64,000 bases of DNA from positions 124,001 to 188,000 of the forward strand of contig CBIHON010000003.1 of NCBI GenBank assembly GCA_966211965.1, given 5' to 3'. Below the pieces are notes generated by a model. It had not been told where the DNA came from. It saw nothing but the letters and a program-made list of their open reading frames with translations, and did no database searches. The position numbers were made by a program, and so were the translations under genes. The stretch's first letter is position 1. Every line of letters starts with the position of its first letter. Below are positions 9,203 through 19,168 of this stretch, piece by piece. This stretch comes from CBIHON01 sp966211965. Lineage in GTDB: Bacteria > Pseudomonadota > Gammaproteobacteria > Burkholderiales > Burkholderiaceae_D.

Positions 9203-10012
9203 ATGTGGATCGACACCCATTGCCATCTTGACGCGCTGGAGTTCGGCGATGCGCAAGATGCAGTGGCAGCGAACGCAGCGCAAGCGGGCGTGTCCTGGAT
9301 TGTGATCCCGGCCGTGGAGCAGGCCAACTTCGCCACGGTCGCATCGTTGGCGCAGCGGCTGCCGAACTGTGTGTATGCCCTCGGCATCCATCCGGTCTAC
9401 GTGCCGCAGGCGGGGGAGGCCGACCTCGCGGCTTTGCGTGCCGCGGTCGCCGCGGCAATGGGAGACCCGCGTTTTGTCGCGGTCGGCGAAATCGGCCTCG
9501 ACTTCTTTCTGCCCGGCTTCAATGAAAATCCCTTGCATGAAAAGCAGGAATATTTTTACAGCGAACAATTGAAGATTGCGTGCGACTTCGGCTTGCCGGT
9601 TCTCTTGCATGTGCGCCGTTCGCAAGACAGCATTCTCAAATATCTGCGCCGCATCAAGCCCGCAGGCGGCATTGCGCACGCCTTCAACGGCAGTTTTCAG
9701 CAGGCGCAGGCTTTCCTCGGCCTCGGCTTCAAGCTTGGATTTGGGGGGGCGATGACTTTCACGCGCGCTTTGCAGATCAGGCGGCTGGCTGCCGCGCTTC
9801 CGCAGGATGCCATCGTCCTTGAAACCGATGCGCCCGACATCGCGCCGGCGTGGTTGCATCCGCAGTGCAATCGTCCCGAGGAAATTCCGTGCATCGCCGA
9901 AGTGCTGGCGGCGTTGCGCGGCATGCCGCTCGACGCCATCGCACAAATCACTTCGGCGAATGCCGCTTCTGTCATGCCGCGCCTGGGCTGCTTGATCAGC
10001 GCCCATGCGTAG
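9203..10012 (+). CDS. TatD-family metal-dependent hydrolase (DNase)
   Basis: This TIM-barrel hydrolase has 269 residues. It opens with the metal-binding motif DTHCHLD and also carries AVGEIGLDFF, LLHVRRSQDS and LETDAPDIAP, the usual TatD ligands. TatD proteins have 3'-5' exonuclease or DNase activity in DNA repair. The ATG at 9203 follows the lolD stop by 5 nt with AGAGGAG upstream. Its last 8 bases overlap comEC, which suggests coupled translation. Confidence 0.88.
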   Translation: MWIDTHCHLDALEFGDAQDAVAANAAQAGVSWIVIPAVEQANFATVASLAQRLPNCVYALGIHPVYVPQAGEADLAALRAAVAAAMGDPRFVAVGEIGLDFFLPGFNENPLHEKQEYFYSEQLKIACDFGLPVLLHVRRSQDSILKYLRRIKPAGGIAHAFNGSFQQAQAFLGLGFKLGFGGAMTFTRALQIRRLAAALPQDAIVLETDAPDIAPAWLHPQCNRPEEIPCIAEVLAALRGMPLDAIAQITSANAASVMPRLGCLISAHA

Positions 10013-12428
10013 CGCCATCCTTGGTTTCGCCGTCGGTATAAGCTGGCTGCAAGTCCAGGCAGCGCTGCCGTCATGGCCGTTTGTCGCACTTTTGATCGTG
10101 CTTGCGGTCATGCTGGCGCTCGGGGCGAGAGCGGCGCGCCGACCGCGCTTCAGTGTTCCGTTGCGCTTCGCATGTGCTGCGATCTTCGGCTTCGTTTGGG
10201 CCGCTTTGTTTGCGCACTCCTATCTGTTCCAGGAACTGCCAAAAGAATGGGAGGGTCGAGACGTGACCGTGATCGGCACGATCGATAACCTGCCCAATCG
10301 TTTCGAGCAAGGCGTGCGCTTCAACTTCGCGGTGGAACGCGTATTGCCGATCGGAGGGGAGCTTCCTGTCGTGCCGCCCAAGCTCGCCTTGTCCTGGTAT
10401 TCCGCATTTCGCGCCGACGAACTGCAGGCGGTAGGCGATGTGCAGCCGGGCGAACGCTGGCAATTGACGGTGCGATTGAAGCGTCCGCACGGCAACGCAA
10501 ATCCCTATGGTTTTGATTACGAAGCCTGGCTGCTGGAGCAGAATCTGCGTGCCACCGGCTATGTCCGCCCGGATCAAAACGCGCCCTTGAAAAATCAGCG
10601 CAAGGATAGTTTCGTCTTCAGCTTCGGCAACGTGGTCGAGCATTGCCGCGGCCGTTTGCGCGACCGGATTTTCACCGCATTGCCGGACAAGGAATATGCC
10701 GGCGTGATCGTCGCGCTGGTGATCGGCGACCAGCGCGCGGTCGACCAATCCGACTGGAAAGTGTTCAACCGGACCGGCATCGGGCACTTGATTTCGATTT
10801 CCGGCTTGCACATCACGATGATCGCCGGCTTGTTTGCCGCCATCGTGTTTGCCTTGTGGCGCCGTTCGTTTTTTACCGGCGCGCAGTTGCCGCTGCTTTT
10901 GCCTGCACAAAAAGCAGCCGCGCTGGGCGGTGTCGGCATGGCCTTCTTGTATGTGCTGCTGGCCGGCTTCGGCGTACCGGCGCAACGCACCTTGTACATG
11001 CTGTCCGTGGTCGCAGTCGCACTTTGGTTCGGCCGCATCACCAGCGTTTCCCATGTGGTGTGCCTGGCGCTGGGCACGGTCGTACTGCTCGATCCCTGGG
11101 CTGTGCTATGGCCGGGGTTTTGGCTGTCATTCGGCGCAGTGGCGATCATCCTTTACGCTTCCATGGGACGCACGCAAGCGCATGCCGGCAATAAACTTTC
11201 CCGCAAAGAGCGCTGGCAGGCCGAACTCAAGTCGGCCTGCCGTACCCAATACGTCGTTACCCTCGGCCTGGTCCCACTGTCCATGCTGTTGTTCGGGCAG
11301 ATCTCGCTGGTCAGTCCGATCGCCAATGCGGTTGCGATTCCATTGATCAGCTTTATCGTGACGCCGATGTCGCTGATGGGCAGCGTGCTCCCCGCGCCGT
11401 TTTCGGCATGGACGTTGATCGTTGCGCATCAATTGGTGGCATGGCTGGCTGCCGGCTTGAACTGGCTGAGCGAATTTCCAACTGCGGTATGGACCGCGCC
11501 GATTCCCGCATGGTGGATATTCGTGTCGGCCTTGCTCGGCACTGTATGGCTGCTGGCGCCGCGCGGTTGGCCCTTGCGCTGGCTGGGGATCGTTGCCTGG
11601 ATGCCGCTGATTCTGAATGTCCCTTCCCGTCCACAAGAGGGCCGGATGTGGATCACCGCCTTTGACGTAGGCCAAGGCATGGGTTTGCTGATCGAGACGT
11701 CCAATCATCGCTTGCTGTATGACACCGGGCCGTTTTATTCGCCGGAATCGGACGGCGGCAATCGCGTGATCCTGCCTTATTTAAAGGCGCGCGGCATCGG
11801 CGCGCTTGACGGTGTGATGATTAGCCACAACGACAATGACCATTCGGGCGGCGCCTTGTCGATTTTCGAAGAGATGCAGATCGGCTGGGTCTCGTCCTCG
11901 CTCGCTTATGACAGCAAGATCGTGCGAAACGCACCGAGTCACCGCCGTTGCGCGGCGGGTCAATCATGGGAATGGGACGGCGCGCATTTCGAGTTGCTCA
12001 ATCCGACCGCGGGCAGCTACGAGAGCACCAAATGGAAACCGAATGCGCGCAGTTGCACCTTGAAGATCACGCTCGGCTCGCAGTCGATCCTGTTGGCCGG
12101 CGATATCGAAGCGGTCCAGGAAGACGAACTGGTCCAGAGCCAAGCGGACAAGTTGCGGGCCTTAGTCCTGTTGGCGCCGCATCACGGCAGCGGGACCTCT
12201 TCGACGCTACCGTTTTTACAGGCGGTGCAGCCGGAGCTTGCCTTGTTCCAAGTGGGATATCGCAATCGTTATCATCATCCGAAGCCGGAAGTGTTTGCGC
12301 GTTACGGGGAGCTTGGGATCGGGCGTTTGCGCAATGACGAAGCGGGGGCGATCAGCCTGCGCTTCGGCGCGGGGCTTGAAGTTTCGGAGTATCGCAGCGA
12401 GCATGCGCGGTATTGGTATCGGCGTTAA
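10005..12428 (+). CDS. comEC: ComEC/Rec2 DNA internalisation channel
   Basis: This 807-residue protein has three parts: an N-terminal DUF4131-like domain with membrane helices (residues 1-220), the competence domain with the LISISGLHITMIAGL signature and many helices (about 230-520), and a C-terminal metallo-beta-lactamase-like domain with HNDNDHSGG and LLAPHHGSG. ComEC carries single-stranded DNA across the inner membrane during natural transformation. It is last in the lol-tatD-comEC run. No other competence gene is present in the window. Confidence 0.92.
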   Translation: MRSAILGFAVGISWLQVQAALPSWPFVALLIVLAVMLALGARAARRPRFSVPLRFACAAIFGFVWAALFAHSYLFQELPKEWEGRDVTVIGTIDNLPNRFEQGVRFNFAVERVLPIGGELPVVPPKLALSWYSAFRADELQAVGDVQPGERWQLTVRLKRPHGNANPYGFDYEAWLLEQNLRATGYVRPDQNAPLKNQRKDSFVFSFGNVVEHCRGRLRDRIFTALPDKEYAGVIVALVIGDQRAVDQSDWKVFNRTGIGHLISISGLHITMIAGLFAAIVFALWRRSFFTGAQLPLLLPAQKAAALGGVGMAFLYVLLAGFGVPAQRTLYMLSVVAVALWFGRITSVSHVVCLALGTVVLLDPWAVLWPGFWLSFGAVAIILYASMGRTQAHAGNKLSRKERWQAELKSACRTQYVVTLGLVPLSMLLFGQISLVSPIANAVAIPLISFIVTPMSLMGSVLPAPFSAWTLIVAHQLVAWLAAGLNWLSEFPTAVWTAPIPAWWIFVSALLGTVWLLAPRGWPLRWLGIVAWMPLILNVPSRPQEGRMWITAFDVGQGMGLLIETSNHRLLYDTGPFYSPESDGGNRVILPYLKARGIGALDGVMISHNDNDHSGGALSIFEEMQIGWVSSSLAYDSKIVRNAPSHRRCAAGQSWEWDGAHFELLNPTAGSYESTKWKPNARSCTLKITLGSQSILLAGDIEAVQEDELVQSQADKLRALVLLAPHHGSGTSSTLPFLQAVQPELALFQVGYRNRYHHPKPEVFARYGELGIGRLRNDEAGAISLRFGAGLEVSEYRSEHARYWYRR

Positions 12429-12848
12429 ATGCTAAAGCATGTCTATTTCGAGAACCTCAAACCAGAGAGCGATTGAATGTCGAGAAACATGAAATCGCAC
12501 GCTTGTTCAGCGCAGCCCTAAAGAATAGCCTCTCCGTCATTAGTGAAAAGCAGAGCGGGGACGAGGCCATCTCATCCTTTCGCCGTTTGCCCTCCTTTAA
12601 AGAGATTGTTTTTTACTCAGGGTTGCCGGTCAATTTTTTGCTTCACCATCAAATCAAGCGCTAGTTGTGATGCTAGCATTATTATATTGCTTATTTGTTA
12701 TTGATAACTTAGAATGCCCGGGCCTAAAAGAATTGCATGTACGTGGCCAAACCGGGTAACACCCTATTGACCCGTCTACTTGGCTTACCAATATAAATTA
12801 TCAATATAAAAATAGAGCGCGATGCGCTTTGATCTGGGAGGTTCAAAA
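12429..12848. other. Intergenic region before the secreted protease gene
   Basis: About 420 bases without a convincing gene. A short open frame ending at 12664 has no ribosome binding site and no family look. The segment 12660-12820 is AT-rich compared with the core genes upstream, marking the start of an accessory region and probably the protease promoter. Confidence 0.5.
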
Positions 12849-15800
12849 ATGCTTGTTGCCTGGCGGTGTGTGCCTGTTCGCAATGCTGTGCGATGGAGTT
12901 TTTCTATAGTGGCGTCTGCAGTTATGCTTGCGGGCGCCTTGCAATCTGTTCAGGCGCAAACGCAGGCAGTGCCGAGCGATAAATTCTATGCCTACAAATC
13001 AAACATCCCCCCAGAACCGGGTGGTTCCGTAGAAGGCACCTACCAATGGGGCATGCAGCAACTCAAGATGCCGGATGCCTGGGCCATTGAACGGGGAACT
13101 GCTTACGTCGGGGTTCTTGATGAGGGCGGTGTCCCGTGTCAGGCAAATACCGGTACCGCAACGACGCCTTGCAATATAAGCCATCCTGACTTGAGGCAAA
13201 ATTTTCGGCCGCAATTTTCAAGAAATTTTGTCGGCGGGGCATACCCGGACAATACAATCATTAACTATATGGTCGGCGAAATAGTACCCTCGGGTTCTGA
13301 GCCTGCATGGGGGAGCGGTATCGGACATGGATTGCATGTGGCCGGTATTCTCGCCGCGACACCTGAGTATTTGCCGTTATTCTCTAATAATGATCCCGCT
13401 GGCTCGGGGGTTACAGGAACCTGCTGGACCTGTTCATACGTCGCACTAAAATCAAACATTAAATACTACTATGCAAATGCCATGGGAATCATGTACGCAG
13501 TGAACCATGGCCTTCAGGTTGTAAATATGAGTTTCGGCGACATCCAAAAGGACGCTGGACCTGGATTTGGAATTTCCAAAGACTGTAGTAATTCTGCTGA
13601 TCGGTTTGATTGGGCATTTGTTGCGTGGTGCGATGCGATAGAAGAGGCAAAGAAGCATGAACTCATTTTGGTTGCTGCCTCTGGAAATGATTACCTAGGA
13701 TCACTCAATTTTCCTGCAAGCGACCCGCGCGTTATCGCGGTCGGCGGCACCAAGGTCGATAACGGCTTTTGGAACAATGGCTACGGAGTTGCGGGAACGA
13801 CTTGTGGGCCAAACTTTGTCGGAAAAGTGGGTACTGAATGCGGCTCTAATTTTGGGCCGAAAAGTGATGGTTCAGAACAGTTGGTGGCTCCTGCAATGAA
13901 TATCGTGTCCACGGTTTTTCCAGGAGTAAATTACAACACTCAATTTCATGCTGGCGACAAGTATGGGCCTGCCGGGGCTGCTGGCTATGAAAGGGATGGT
14001 TACGGCGATTTCACAGGGACCTCAATGGCCGCTCCACATGTGAGTGGAATTATCGCGCTCATGCGTTCCGTAAATCCGCTGTTAAGTCCGGAGGATAAAA
14101 ATGGTGTTCCAGGCATCAAGACAATTTTGACCGATCCGGCGAATACCCAGGAGTGTTTAAAGCCCGATCCGGCAAATCCTCAGAAGTTTGTAAAAGACAC
14201 CAAATGTGGGCGCGGCTTTCCGAATGCAGGGAAAGCAGTTAGAGCAGTGCTGGTGCAGGGGGCGCCTGCAAACGCCGATGTGAAAAATAGATTGACGCCT
14301 TTGTTCAGCTTCTATGCCGACGCGAACAATGGGAATGACCACTTTTATACGGTGGTTCCTCAAATGGCGGTCGCGGCGTTAACTACTTCCGAGGAAAATA
14401 CTGATCAGGGAGGCCCGCCTGTTCGACGCGGAAGTCTATTGCCGCAGCCGAAAGTCGGCAATGTCGTTTATACGTCGATAGGTACTCCTACGCCGGACTA
14501 CTCGTCGTTCCCTACTTTTTCGCCTTGCATTGGCCTATGCCCACCGACAAATCCGAAGGCGGTGGCTTCTGTTTTCGTGTCGCATGTCAATCCGATCGCT
14601 GGGGGAGGGGAGCTCGTGCCGTTGTATCGATATAGCTGGGCCTCCAGTAATTCAAATCATGTCAGTCATGTATATTCGACCGACAAGCAAGAGAATTGGA
14701 CAAGTGCGGGCTATCAACTTGATGGTATCGAAGGATATATTTTTCCAAAAACACCAACCAGCCCGGCCGCCGGTGCAAAAAAACTCTGCCGCAAATACAA
14801 CAGCAACGTGGACGACTATGTCCTATTCGTTGGCGACGGAGACGGTACGGATTGTTCGCGGACGAATTTACCCGAAGGTAGTGGCTACAATGGGCCGACT
14901 ACTGCATCGGAAGCATATATAGGCTGGGTATTTCCAGTCGTTAAACCACAGCCGGTCTGCGCATCATCAATTTGGTGTACCGATAGTACGCCCCCTACGG
15001 TGACGCTCACGCAACCTTTGAATAACGCGACGGTAAGTGGCACGATCAAGGTGACGGCAACTGCGTCCGATAATGTGGCTGTGACCAGCGTTACCTTATT
15101 GCGAGACAATCAGGTCTTCGCCCTACTTACGACGCCACCCTATAGCGTGGAGCTGAACACCACAATTCTTGGGAATGGAATGCATTCGCTGCAAGCCAAG
15201 GCGAGCGACTCCGCAGGCAATGTCGGCAGTAGTAATGTCGTGAATATCAATGTCAATAATGTCCAGCCGACCACGACAGCACTTGAGACTTCAGGTAGTC
15301 CCAGTGTATTTGGCCAAACCGTGACGTTCACTGCTACCGTGTACGGAAATTCTCCGACCGGCTCCGTAACATTTAAGGATGGCGAGGTTGTGTTGTGTTT
15401 GTCGGCACCTGTATCAGGCAGTAAGGCATCATGTGAGACAAGCAGCCTTAACGTGGGTAGTCACGGCATTGTTGCTGCCTATTCGGGTGATTCGAACAAT
15501 GGTGGCAGCACGTCGCCGGCGTTGACGCAGATCGTGAATAAGGTTTCGACAAGTACCCTGATTACCGCGCATACACCCAACCCCTCGATTGTTGGAACAC
15601 CAATTTTGATAGGCGCGAGCGTTGCGGCTATGGCTCCGGGCGTTGGCGTGCCGGACGGCGAGATCCAAGTGAGCGATGGCACCGTAAATTGCAAGATCCC
15701 GCTTCCCTCGTCCACGTCCACCTGCAGTCTGACGCCGGGTAACACGGGGGTATTGACTTTGACGGCGACCTATAGCGGCAGTACCAGTTTCGCCACCAGC

Positions 15801-16160
15801 ACGGTGAGTGTCAATCATCAGGTCAATCCAGCGATTCCACCGGATGCACCTACCATTGGCGTCGCCACTGCGGGTGCCGGCAGTGCCACTGTCGCCTTTA
15901 CGCCAGGTTCAATCGGTAGCGGCACACTAAGCTATTACACGGCCAAGTGCGGCAGCATCGCCGCCACCGGAATCAGTTCGCCGATCGTTGTGAATGGGCT
16001 GATCGGCGGAAGCACCTATACCTGCATGGTGAGCACTACCACCAGTGCAGGCACGAGCGGTTGGTCGGCGGCCTCCAATTCAGTGACGCCGATGGCGCCA
16101 CCGCCTGCTGCTTATCCGGTCGGTTTCAATATTCTTGAACTGATGCCGGACGAAGATTGA
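12849..16160 (+). CDS. Secreted subtilisin-like (S8) serine protease with Ig-like and fibronectin-type repeats
   Basis: I place the start at the ATG at 12849 (GGGAGG 7-8 nt upstream), giving 1103 residues; an in-frame ATG at 12822 lacks such a site. A signal peptide ends near VQA-QT (residue 36). The catalytic triad is Asp91 (GVLDEG), His160 (GIGHGLHVAG) and Ser392 (GTSMAAPHVSG), with oxyanion Asn280 (ASGN). Residues 490-660 resemble DUF5648 (DHFYTV, SHVYSTDKQ). Then follow a Big-type domain (PLNNATVSGTIKVTATASD), two Ig-like repeats and a fibronectin-type domain. No sorting anchor is visible. It is AT-richer than the core and likely acquired. Confidence 0.88.
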   Translation: MLVAWRCVPVRNAVRWSFSIVASAVMLAGALQSVQAQTQAVPSDKFYAYKSNIPPEPGGSVEGTYQWGMQQLKMPDAWAIERGTAYVGVLDEGGVPCQANTGTATTPCNISHPDLRQNFRPQFSRNFVGGAYPDNTIINYMVGEIVPSGSEPAWGSGIGHGLHVAGILAATPEYLPLFSNNDPAGSGVTGTCWTCSYVALKSNIKYYYANAMGIMYAVNHGLQVVNMSFGDIQKDAGPGFGISKDCSNSADRFDWAFVAWCDAIEEAKKHELILVAASGNDYLGSLNFPASDPRVIAVGGTKVDNGFWNNGYGVAGTTCGPNFVGKVGTECGSNFGPKSDGSEQLVAPAMNIVSTVFPGVNYNTQFHAGDKYGPAGAAGYERDGYGDFTGTSMAAPHVSGIIALMRSVNPLLSPEDKNGVPGIKTILTDPANTQECLKPDPANPQKFVKDTKCGRGFPNAGKAVRAVLVQGAPANADVKNRLTPLFSFYADANNGNDHFYTVVPQMAVAALTTSEENTDQGGPPVRRGSLLPQPKVGNVVYTSIGTPTPDYSSFPTFSPCIGLCPPTNPKAVASVFVSHVNPIAGGGELVPLYRYSWASSNSNHVSHVYSTDKQENWTSAGYQLDGIEGYIFPKTPTSPAAGAKKLCRKYNSNVDDYVLFVGDGDGTDCSRTNLPEGSGYNGPTTASEAYIGWVFPVVKPQPVCASSIWCTDSTPPTVTLTQPLNNATVSGTIKVTATASDNVAVTSVTLLRDNQVFALLTTPPYSVELNTTILGNGMHSLQAKASDSAGNVGSSNVVNINVNNVQPTTTALETSGSPSVFGQTVTFTATVYGNSPTGSVTFKDGEVVLCLSAPVSGSKASCETSSLNVGSHGIVAAYSGDSNNGGSTSPALTQIVNKVSTSTLITAHTPNPSIVGTPILIGASVAAMAPGVGVPDGEIQVSDGTVNCKIPLPSSTSTCSLTPGNTGVLTLTATYSGSTSFATSTVSVNHQVNPAIPPDAPTIGVATAGAGSATVAFTPGSIGSGTLSYYTAKCGSIAATGISSPIVVNGLIGGSTYTCMVSTTTSAGTSGWSAASNSVTPMAPPPAAYPVGFNILELMPDED

Positions 16161-16242
16161 TGAGAATTTAGTGTCTGTTTCAGCTACACGATTTTCAGAA
16201 TGCGATTTTTAAAAAATATTTGATAACTAATGGGAGTGCAAT

Positions 16243-17184
16243 ATGCAATACAACAAATTTTCTCTGAGTGGTTTGACCGCCTTTGCGGTAGCTCAATTCT
16301 TTGCAAGCTCGGTGACCTACGCTCAAACGACACAGACATGGGTTTCCGGGTCAGGCGACGATGCGAGCGCGACTTGCAGTGTTGCTGCGCCTTGTAGAAC
16401 ATTTGCAGCCGCATTGGCAAAAACTGCGGCGGGAGGGGAGATCAGCATTGGCGGCATCGGTCAATTTGGAGCGGTAACAATCAACAAATCTGTCTCCATC
16501 AATGCGGTGGGAGCTTTGGGTAGCATTGTGGTTCCGGCCGGCCAAAATGGCATCACGATCGCCGCTGGGCCAACCGATGTCGTGATACTTCGGGGGCTGA
16601 CGATGAACGGTGCGGGTGCTGGAGTAAACGGGATTCAATTCACCTCCGGTGGCCGGCTACATGTGGAAAACTGTACGATTTCCAATTTTACCAATGAAGG
16701 AATTTTGTTCCAGCCCACCGCGTCGAGCGCTCTCCAAGTCAACAATGTAAGCATTCGAAGCAATATTGGCGGGGCTGTTAATATTCAACCCACGGTTCCC
16801 GGCACTGCCGTGGCGTCACTGAATAATTTAAAAGCAGAAACCAATCTCCGTGGCGTTCGTGCTTACGATGGTTCAACAGTTGTTGTACGAAATAGTGTTG
16901 TGTCCAATAGCACCACAGGTACTGGCTTCAGCGGCGCCAGTGTTGCGGGCGGCATCGTAGATTTCACAATCGAGAATTCGGTTTCTTCAGGGAATCCAAG
17001 TGCGGGTGTCTCTTCTAATGGCGCAAATTCAACAATGCGGATATCCAATGTCACGGTGACGGGCAATGGTACGGGGTTGATGGCGGTAAACGGCGGAAAG
17101 ATCCTTTCGTTTGGAAACAACCGAGTGAATGGAAATTTGAGTAATGGCGCACCAACAGCAACGGTGAGTCCGGCGCAGATGTAG
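16243..17184 (+). CDS. Secreted right-handed beta-helix repeat protein
   Basis: This 313-residue protein has a signal peptide ending near TYA-QT (about residue 28) and a GGGAG site before the ATG. The body is short Asn/Gly/Val-rich rungs such as VVILRGLTMNGAGAG and LHVENCTISNFTNEG, typical of the pectate-lyase-like or NosD-like parallel beta-helix fold. Catalytic residues cannot be assigned. It lies 82 nt after the protease gene on the same strand and could be co-transcribed. A truncated paralogue lies at 19169-19831. Confidence 0.8.
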   Translation: MQYNKFSLSGLTAFAVAQFFASSVTYAQTTQTWVSGSGDDASATCSVAAPCRTFAAALAKTAAGGEISIGGIGQFGAVTINKSVSINAVGALGSIVVPAGQNGITIAAGPTDVVILRGLTMNGAGAGVNGIQFTSGGRLHVENCTISNFTNEGILFQPTASSALQVNNVSIRSNIGGAVNIQPTVPGTAVASLNNLKAETNLRGVRAYDGSTVVVRNSVVSNSTTGTGFSGASVAGGIVDFTIENSVSSGNPSAGVSSNGANSTMRISNVTVTGNGTGLMAVNGGKILSFGNNRVNGNLSNGAPTATVSPAQM

Positions 17185-17286
17185 CGTGAGAGCGGCATAG
17201 CCAAAAACGGTTATTTCGGCGACTGGCCCGGTGGGTGAGGCCCAAAGAAGTAGCTTCAACCGCCAAGCAATTTCATTGTGCCACCC

Positions 17287-17330
17287 GAGGTGATAGCAGT
17301 AGCGTAATCCTGCGCTGCTGCTATCACCTC
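17287..17330 (+). terminator. Perfect 13-bp hairpin after beta-helix gene
   Basis: GAGGTGATAGCAG (17287-17299) pairs perfectly with CTGCTATCACCTC (17318-17330) across an 18-nt loop. It lies about 100 nt downstream of the beta-helix stop. There is no clear T-run, so it may be a terminator-like or repeat-type stem-loop. Confidence 0.5.
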
Positions 17331-17407
17331 AGTGTTATTGGGGCGAAATAAATTATTTCAGCAAGGACGGTAATCCCCCTATTTTTAAGCGCCGCTAAAA
17401 GTAGAGA

Positions 17408-17497
17408 TTAGGTAGTCAAAGTCGATTTCTGCTTGGGCGTCTTGCAGCCAAGAGCCATGTGGGGCCGGTCGTGATTGTAGGTCCGTAGCCAACGACA
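17408..17497 (-). mobile_element. 3' remnant of IS3-family transposase
   Basis: The minus strand encodes a 28-residue tail (WLRTYNHDRPHMALG, then KTPKQK). This matches the C-terminal end of IS3-type DDE transposases, which usually read YN-RPH-ALGG-TP. Nothing upstream in frame belongs to a transposase, so only the extreme 3' end survives. It abuts a broken acetyltransferase gene. Confidence 0.6.
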
Positions 17498-17735
17498 GGC
17501 AGACCCGCTCGCAACCAGTATTCGGATTTCTATCCGTTGCGCTGCAAACCATTCCGTGACGTTAATAAAAACGCCTGGCGCCGAGATTGGCGGCGGCAAC
17601 ATGCAAAGTCCATCCCTGCGCCATGAGACGGCAAGCCGCATGCATCAGCACGCGTTGGAAATCCTGATTCTGGATGTCAACTTCGACAAATAGTTGGGCG
17701 ACATAGGCATCGGTGCGATTAAGACGATGAATGCG
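17498..17735 (-). pseudogene. Broken GNAT acetyltransferase fragment (copy 1)
   Basis: The minus strand reads DAYVAQLFVEVDIQN, then LMHAACRLMAQGW, then LHVAAANLGARRFY followed by a stop codon (17564-17562) where RHGMV continues in frame. The NLGARRFY-RHGM pattern is the C-terminal acetyl-CoA-binding region of GNAT enzymes. The start and the N-terminal half are missing and the internal stop breaks it. It is joined directly to the IS3 remnant. A similar fragment lies at 18640-18750. Confidence 0.6.
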
Positions 17736-17901
17736 TTAATTTTGTTTGCATGGTTTTATCGCCCGTACTTCCGCCGGGAGCGTGAACTCGGATTGAACGC
17801 GGGCCAGCCAGTGCTAGCTGGGTTCCGCCGTGGCGACATGGGGATTGGCGGGGCGTGGCGCGATGCACGGTATTGGGGGGCTGTGCTGACGTTGGCAGAG
17901 A

Positions 17902-18357
17902 TTAATCCTCCTCGTGGGGCGTAAGAGTTTCTGTGCCCAGACCGTCGGCCCAAGTGCCCTCAAGTACGCCATTTTCTCGGGCGACATAGGTCACGAGGCC
18001 ATGCTCCCACTTTACGTGAAACAGGTTTTCATCCAGTATGCCAATGCCGTAATATTTTTGATTTCCAATTTTCCAGACAATCTCATAGTAGTTGCTTTTT
18101 TGTTTAATGTGTACTTCGCCAACGTACAAGGTTCCATTCGGGTTTTTGCCGTGCACATAGTAATTGCCCGCTAGTTGCCCGTTCTTTTTTGTTTCGATGC
18201 TTTGGATTTGAGGCTGCGGTTTGTCGGAGTGCTTGAACATGCCGGCCTGATATATTGCGCCGATGAAGCCGGTCAAGGCGGTAATGACGGTGCCGGCCGC
18301 TGTTAAGATGCCCGGGAACGTATGCCAGAATCCAGGCCGCTTTCCATCCTCAGCCAT
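17902..18357 (-). CDS. Hypothetical protein: one membrane helix plus beta-rich domain
   Basis: This 151-residue protein has one N-terminal hydrophobic segment (GILTAAGTVITALTGFIGAI, residues 16-35) and a soluble domain rich in Gly and Tyr (GNYYVHGKNPNGTLYVGEV, YEIVWKIGNQKYYGIG). The pattern resembles small domains labelled fibronectin-binding protein in proteobacterial annotations, but the function is not established. The domain probably faces the periplasm. Neighbours on both sides are gene debris, so it may be an accessory gene. Confidence 0.65.
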   Translation of the reverse strand: MAEDGKRPGFWHTFPGILTAAGTVITALTGFIGAIYQAGMFKHSDKPQPQIQSIETKKNGQLAGNYYVHGKNPNGTLYVGEVHIKQKSNYYEIVWKIGNQKYYGIGILDENLFHVKWEHGLVTYVARENGVLEGTWADGLGTETLTPHEED

Positions 18358-19168
18358 AAATACACTTTCTGTTTAGGCCCTTGGTACTGAGCTCCGGCTC
18401 TTTTTTGAGCGCATCTTCTGGCGCTTCGGTAACGAGAATATCGTCGTCGCGGAAAGCTGCATCCTCCTCGCAACCCGTACGCGGCTCTCTTCTTGACTCT
18501 TTTCTTCAATGCTTGGGCAAACCACAGCGCTTTTTGTTTCAAGCGCCGGCGACGGGCTTTGATATTTTGTCGTGGTACGCACTACGAACGGCCTATCCTC
18601 TCGGGCGCCTGCCAGCAATAGGCAACGCGCTCACGGCCGGTCTGTGGATTCCTATCCGCCGTTCTCTGCAAAGCATTCCGTAATGTTCATAGAAGCGCCG
18701 GATGCCAGATTGGCGACGGCAACATACGCATGCCGCCAATCACGGCGCATAGCGTCAAGAATAGAATGCTGGGCAAACGGCGCCATGTCCGGCCCACTGC
18801 CCTCGAATCCAGCAGTGCCACAAAACATTCTTTCCATGTTTTAAATCAAATTTCTGCGTCCATCGCTCTCTCCGCCAAAAGACAGAGTAGACGCCGATTC
18901 TCTCCCGCTTCCAACCAGCCTCATAACTGATGAAATTCAAGGAGTTTTAGTGCCACAGCCCTGTGTTGCCTGCAGAACCAGAGTCCATTGAGATCATTGA
19001 GGGGCTTGACGAATCCTTGCCTCCCTCCACGTTGGGATGCGTCCATTCTTTGGGCTGTACTGTCGCTTGCGATCACAGGAAATGGCGATGATTGTTGTGA
19101 TTGGGTAGTGTGGGTGGTGAGATCTGCCTTTTCAAATACAGTGGCGATTTCCCATAGAGAAAATCAAA
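18358..19168. other. Gene-debris region without intact genes
   Basis: Some 800 bases with no convincing gene. It contains the second GNAT fragment (18640-18750). The rest shows only short frames with no ribosome binding sites and no family pattern. It ends where homology to the beta-helix gene begins abruptly at 19169. Confidence 0.5.
18640..18750 (-). pseudogene. Broken GNAT acetyltransferase fragment (copy 2)
   Basis: About 95 bases align with the copy-1 fragment at 17522-17612 at an estimated three quarters identity by eye. The minus strand reads VAVANLASG in one frame and RRFYEHYGMLCRERR in the next, so a frameshift splits the GNAT C-terminal motif. No start or N-terminal part is present. 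Confidence 0.5.

Noticed and set aside
12413..12664. 83-residue plus-strand frame after comEC
   Set aside because: No ribosome binding site, starts within comEC, and the composition has no family look.
17694..17924. Plus-strand 76-residue frame MGDIGIGAIKTMNALILF
   Set aside because: It lies opposite the GNAT fragment and has no ribosome binding site or family pattern.
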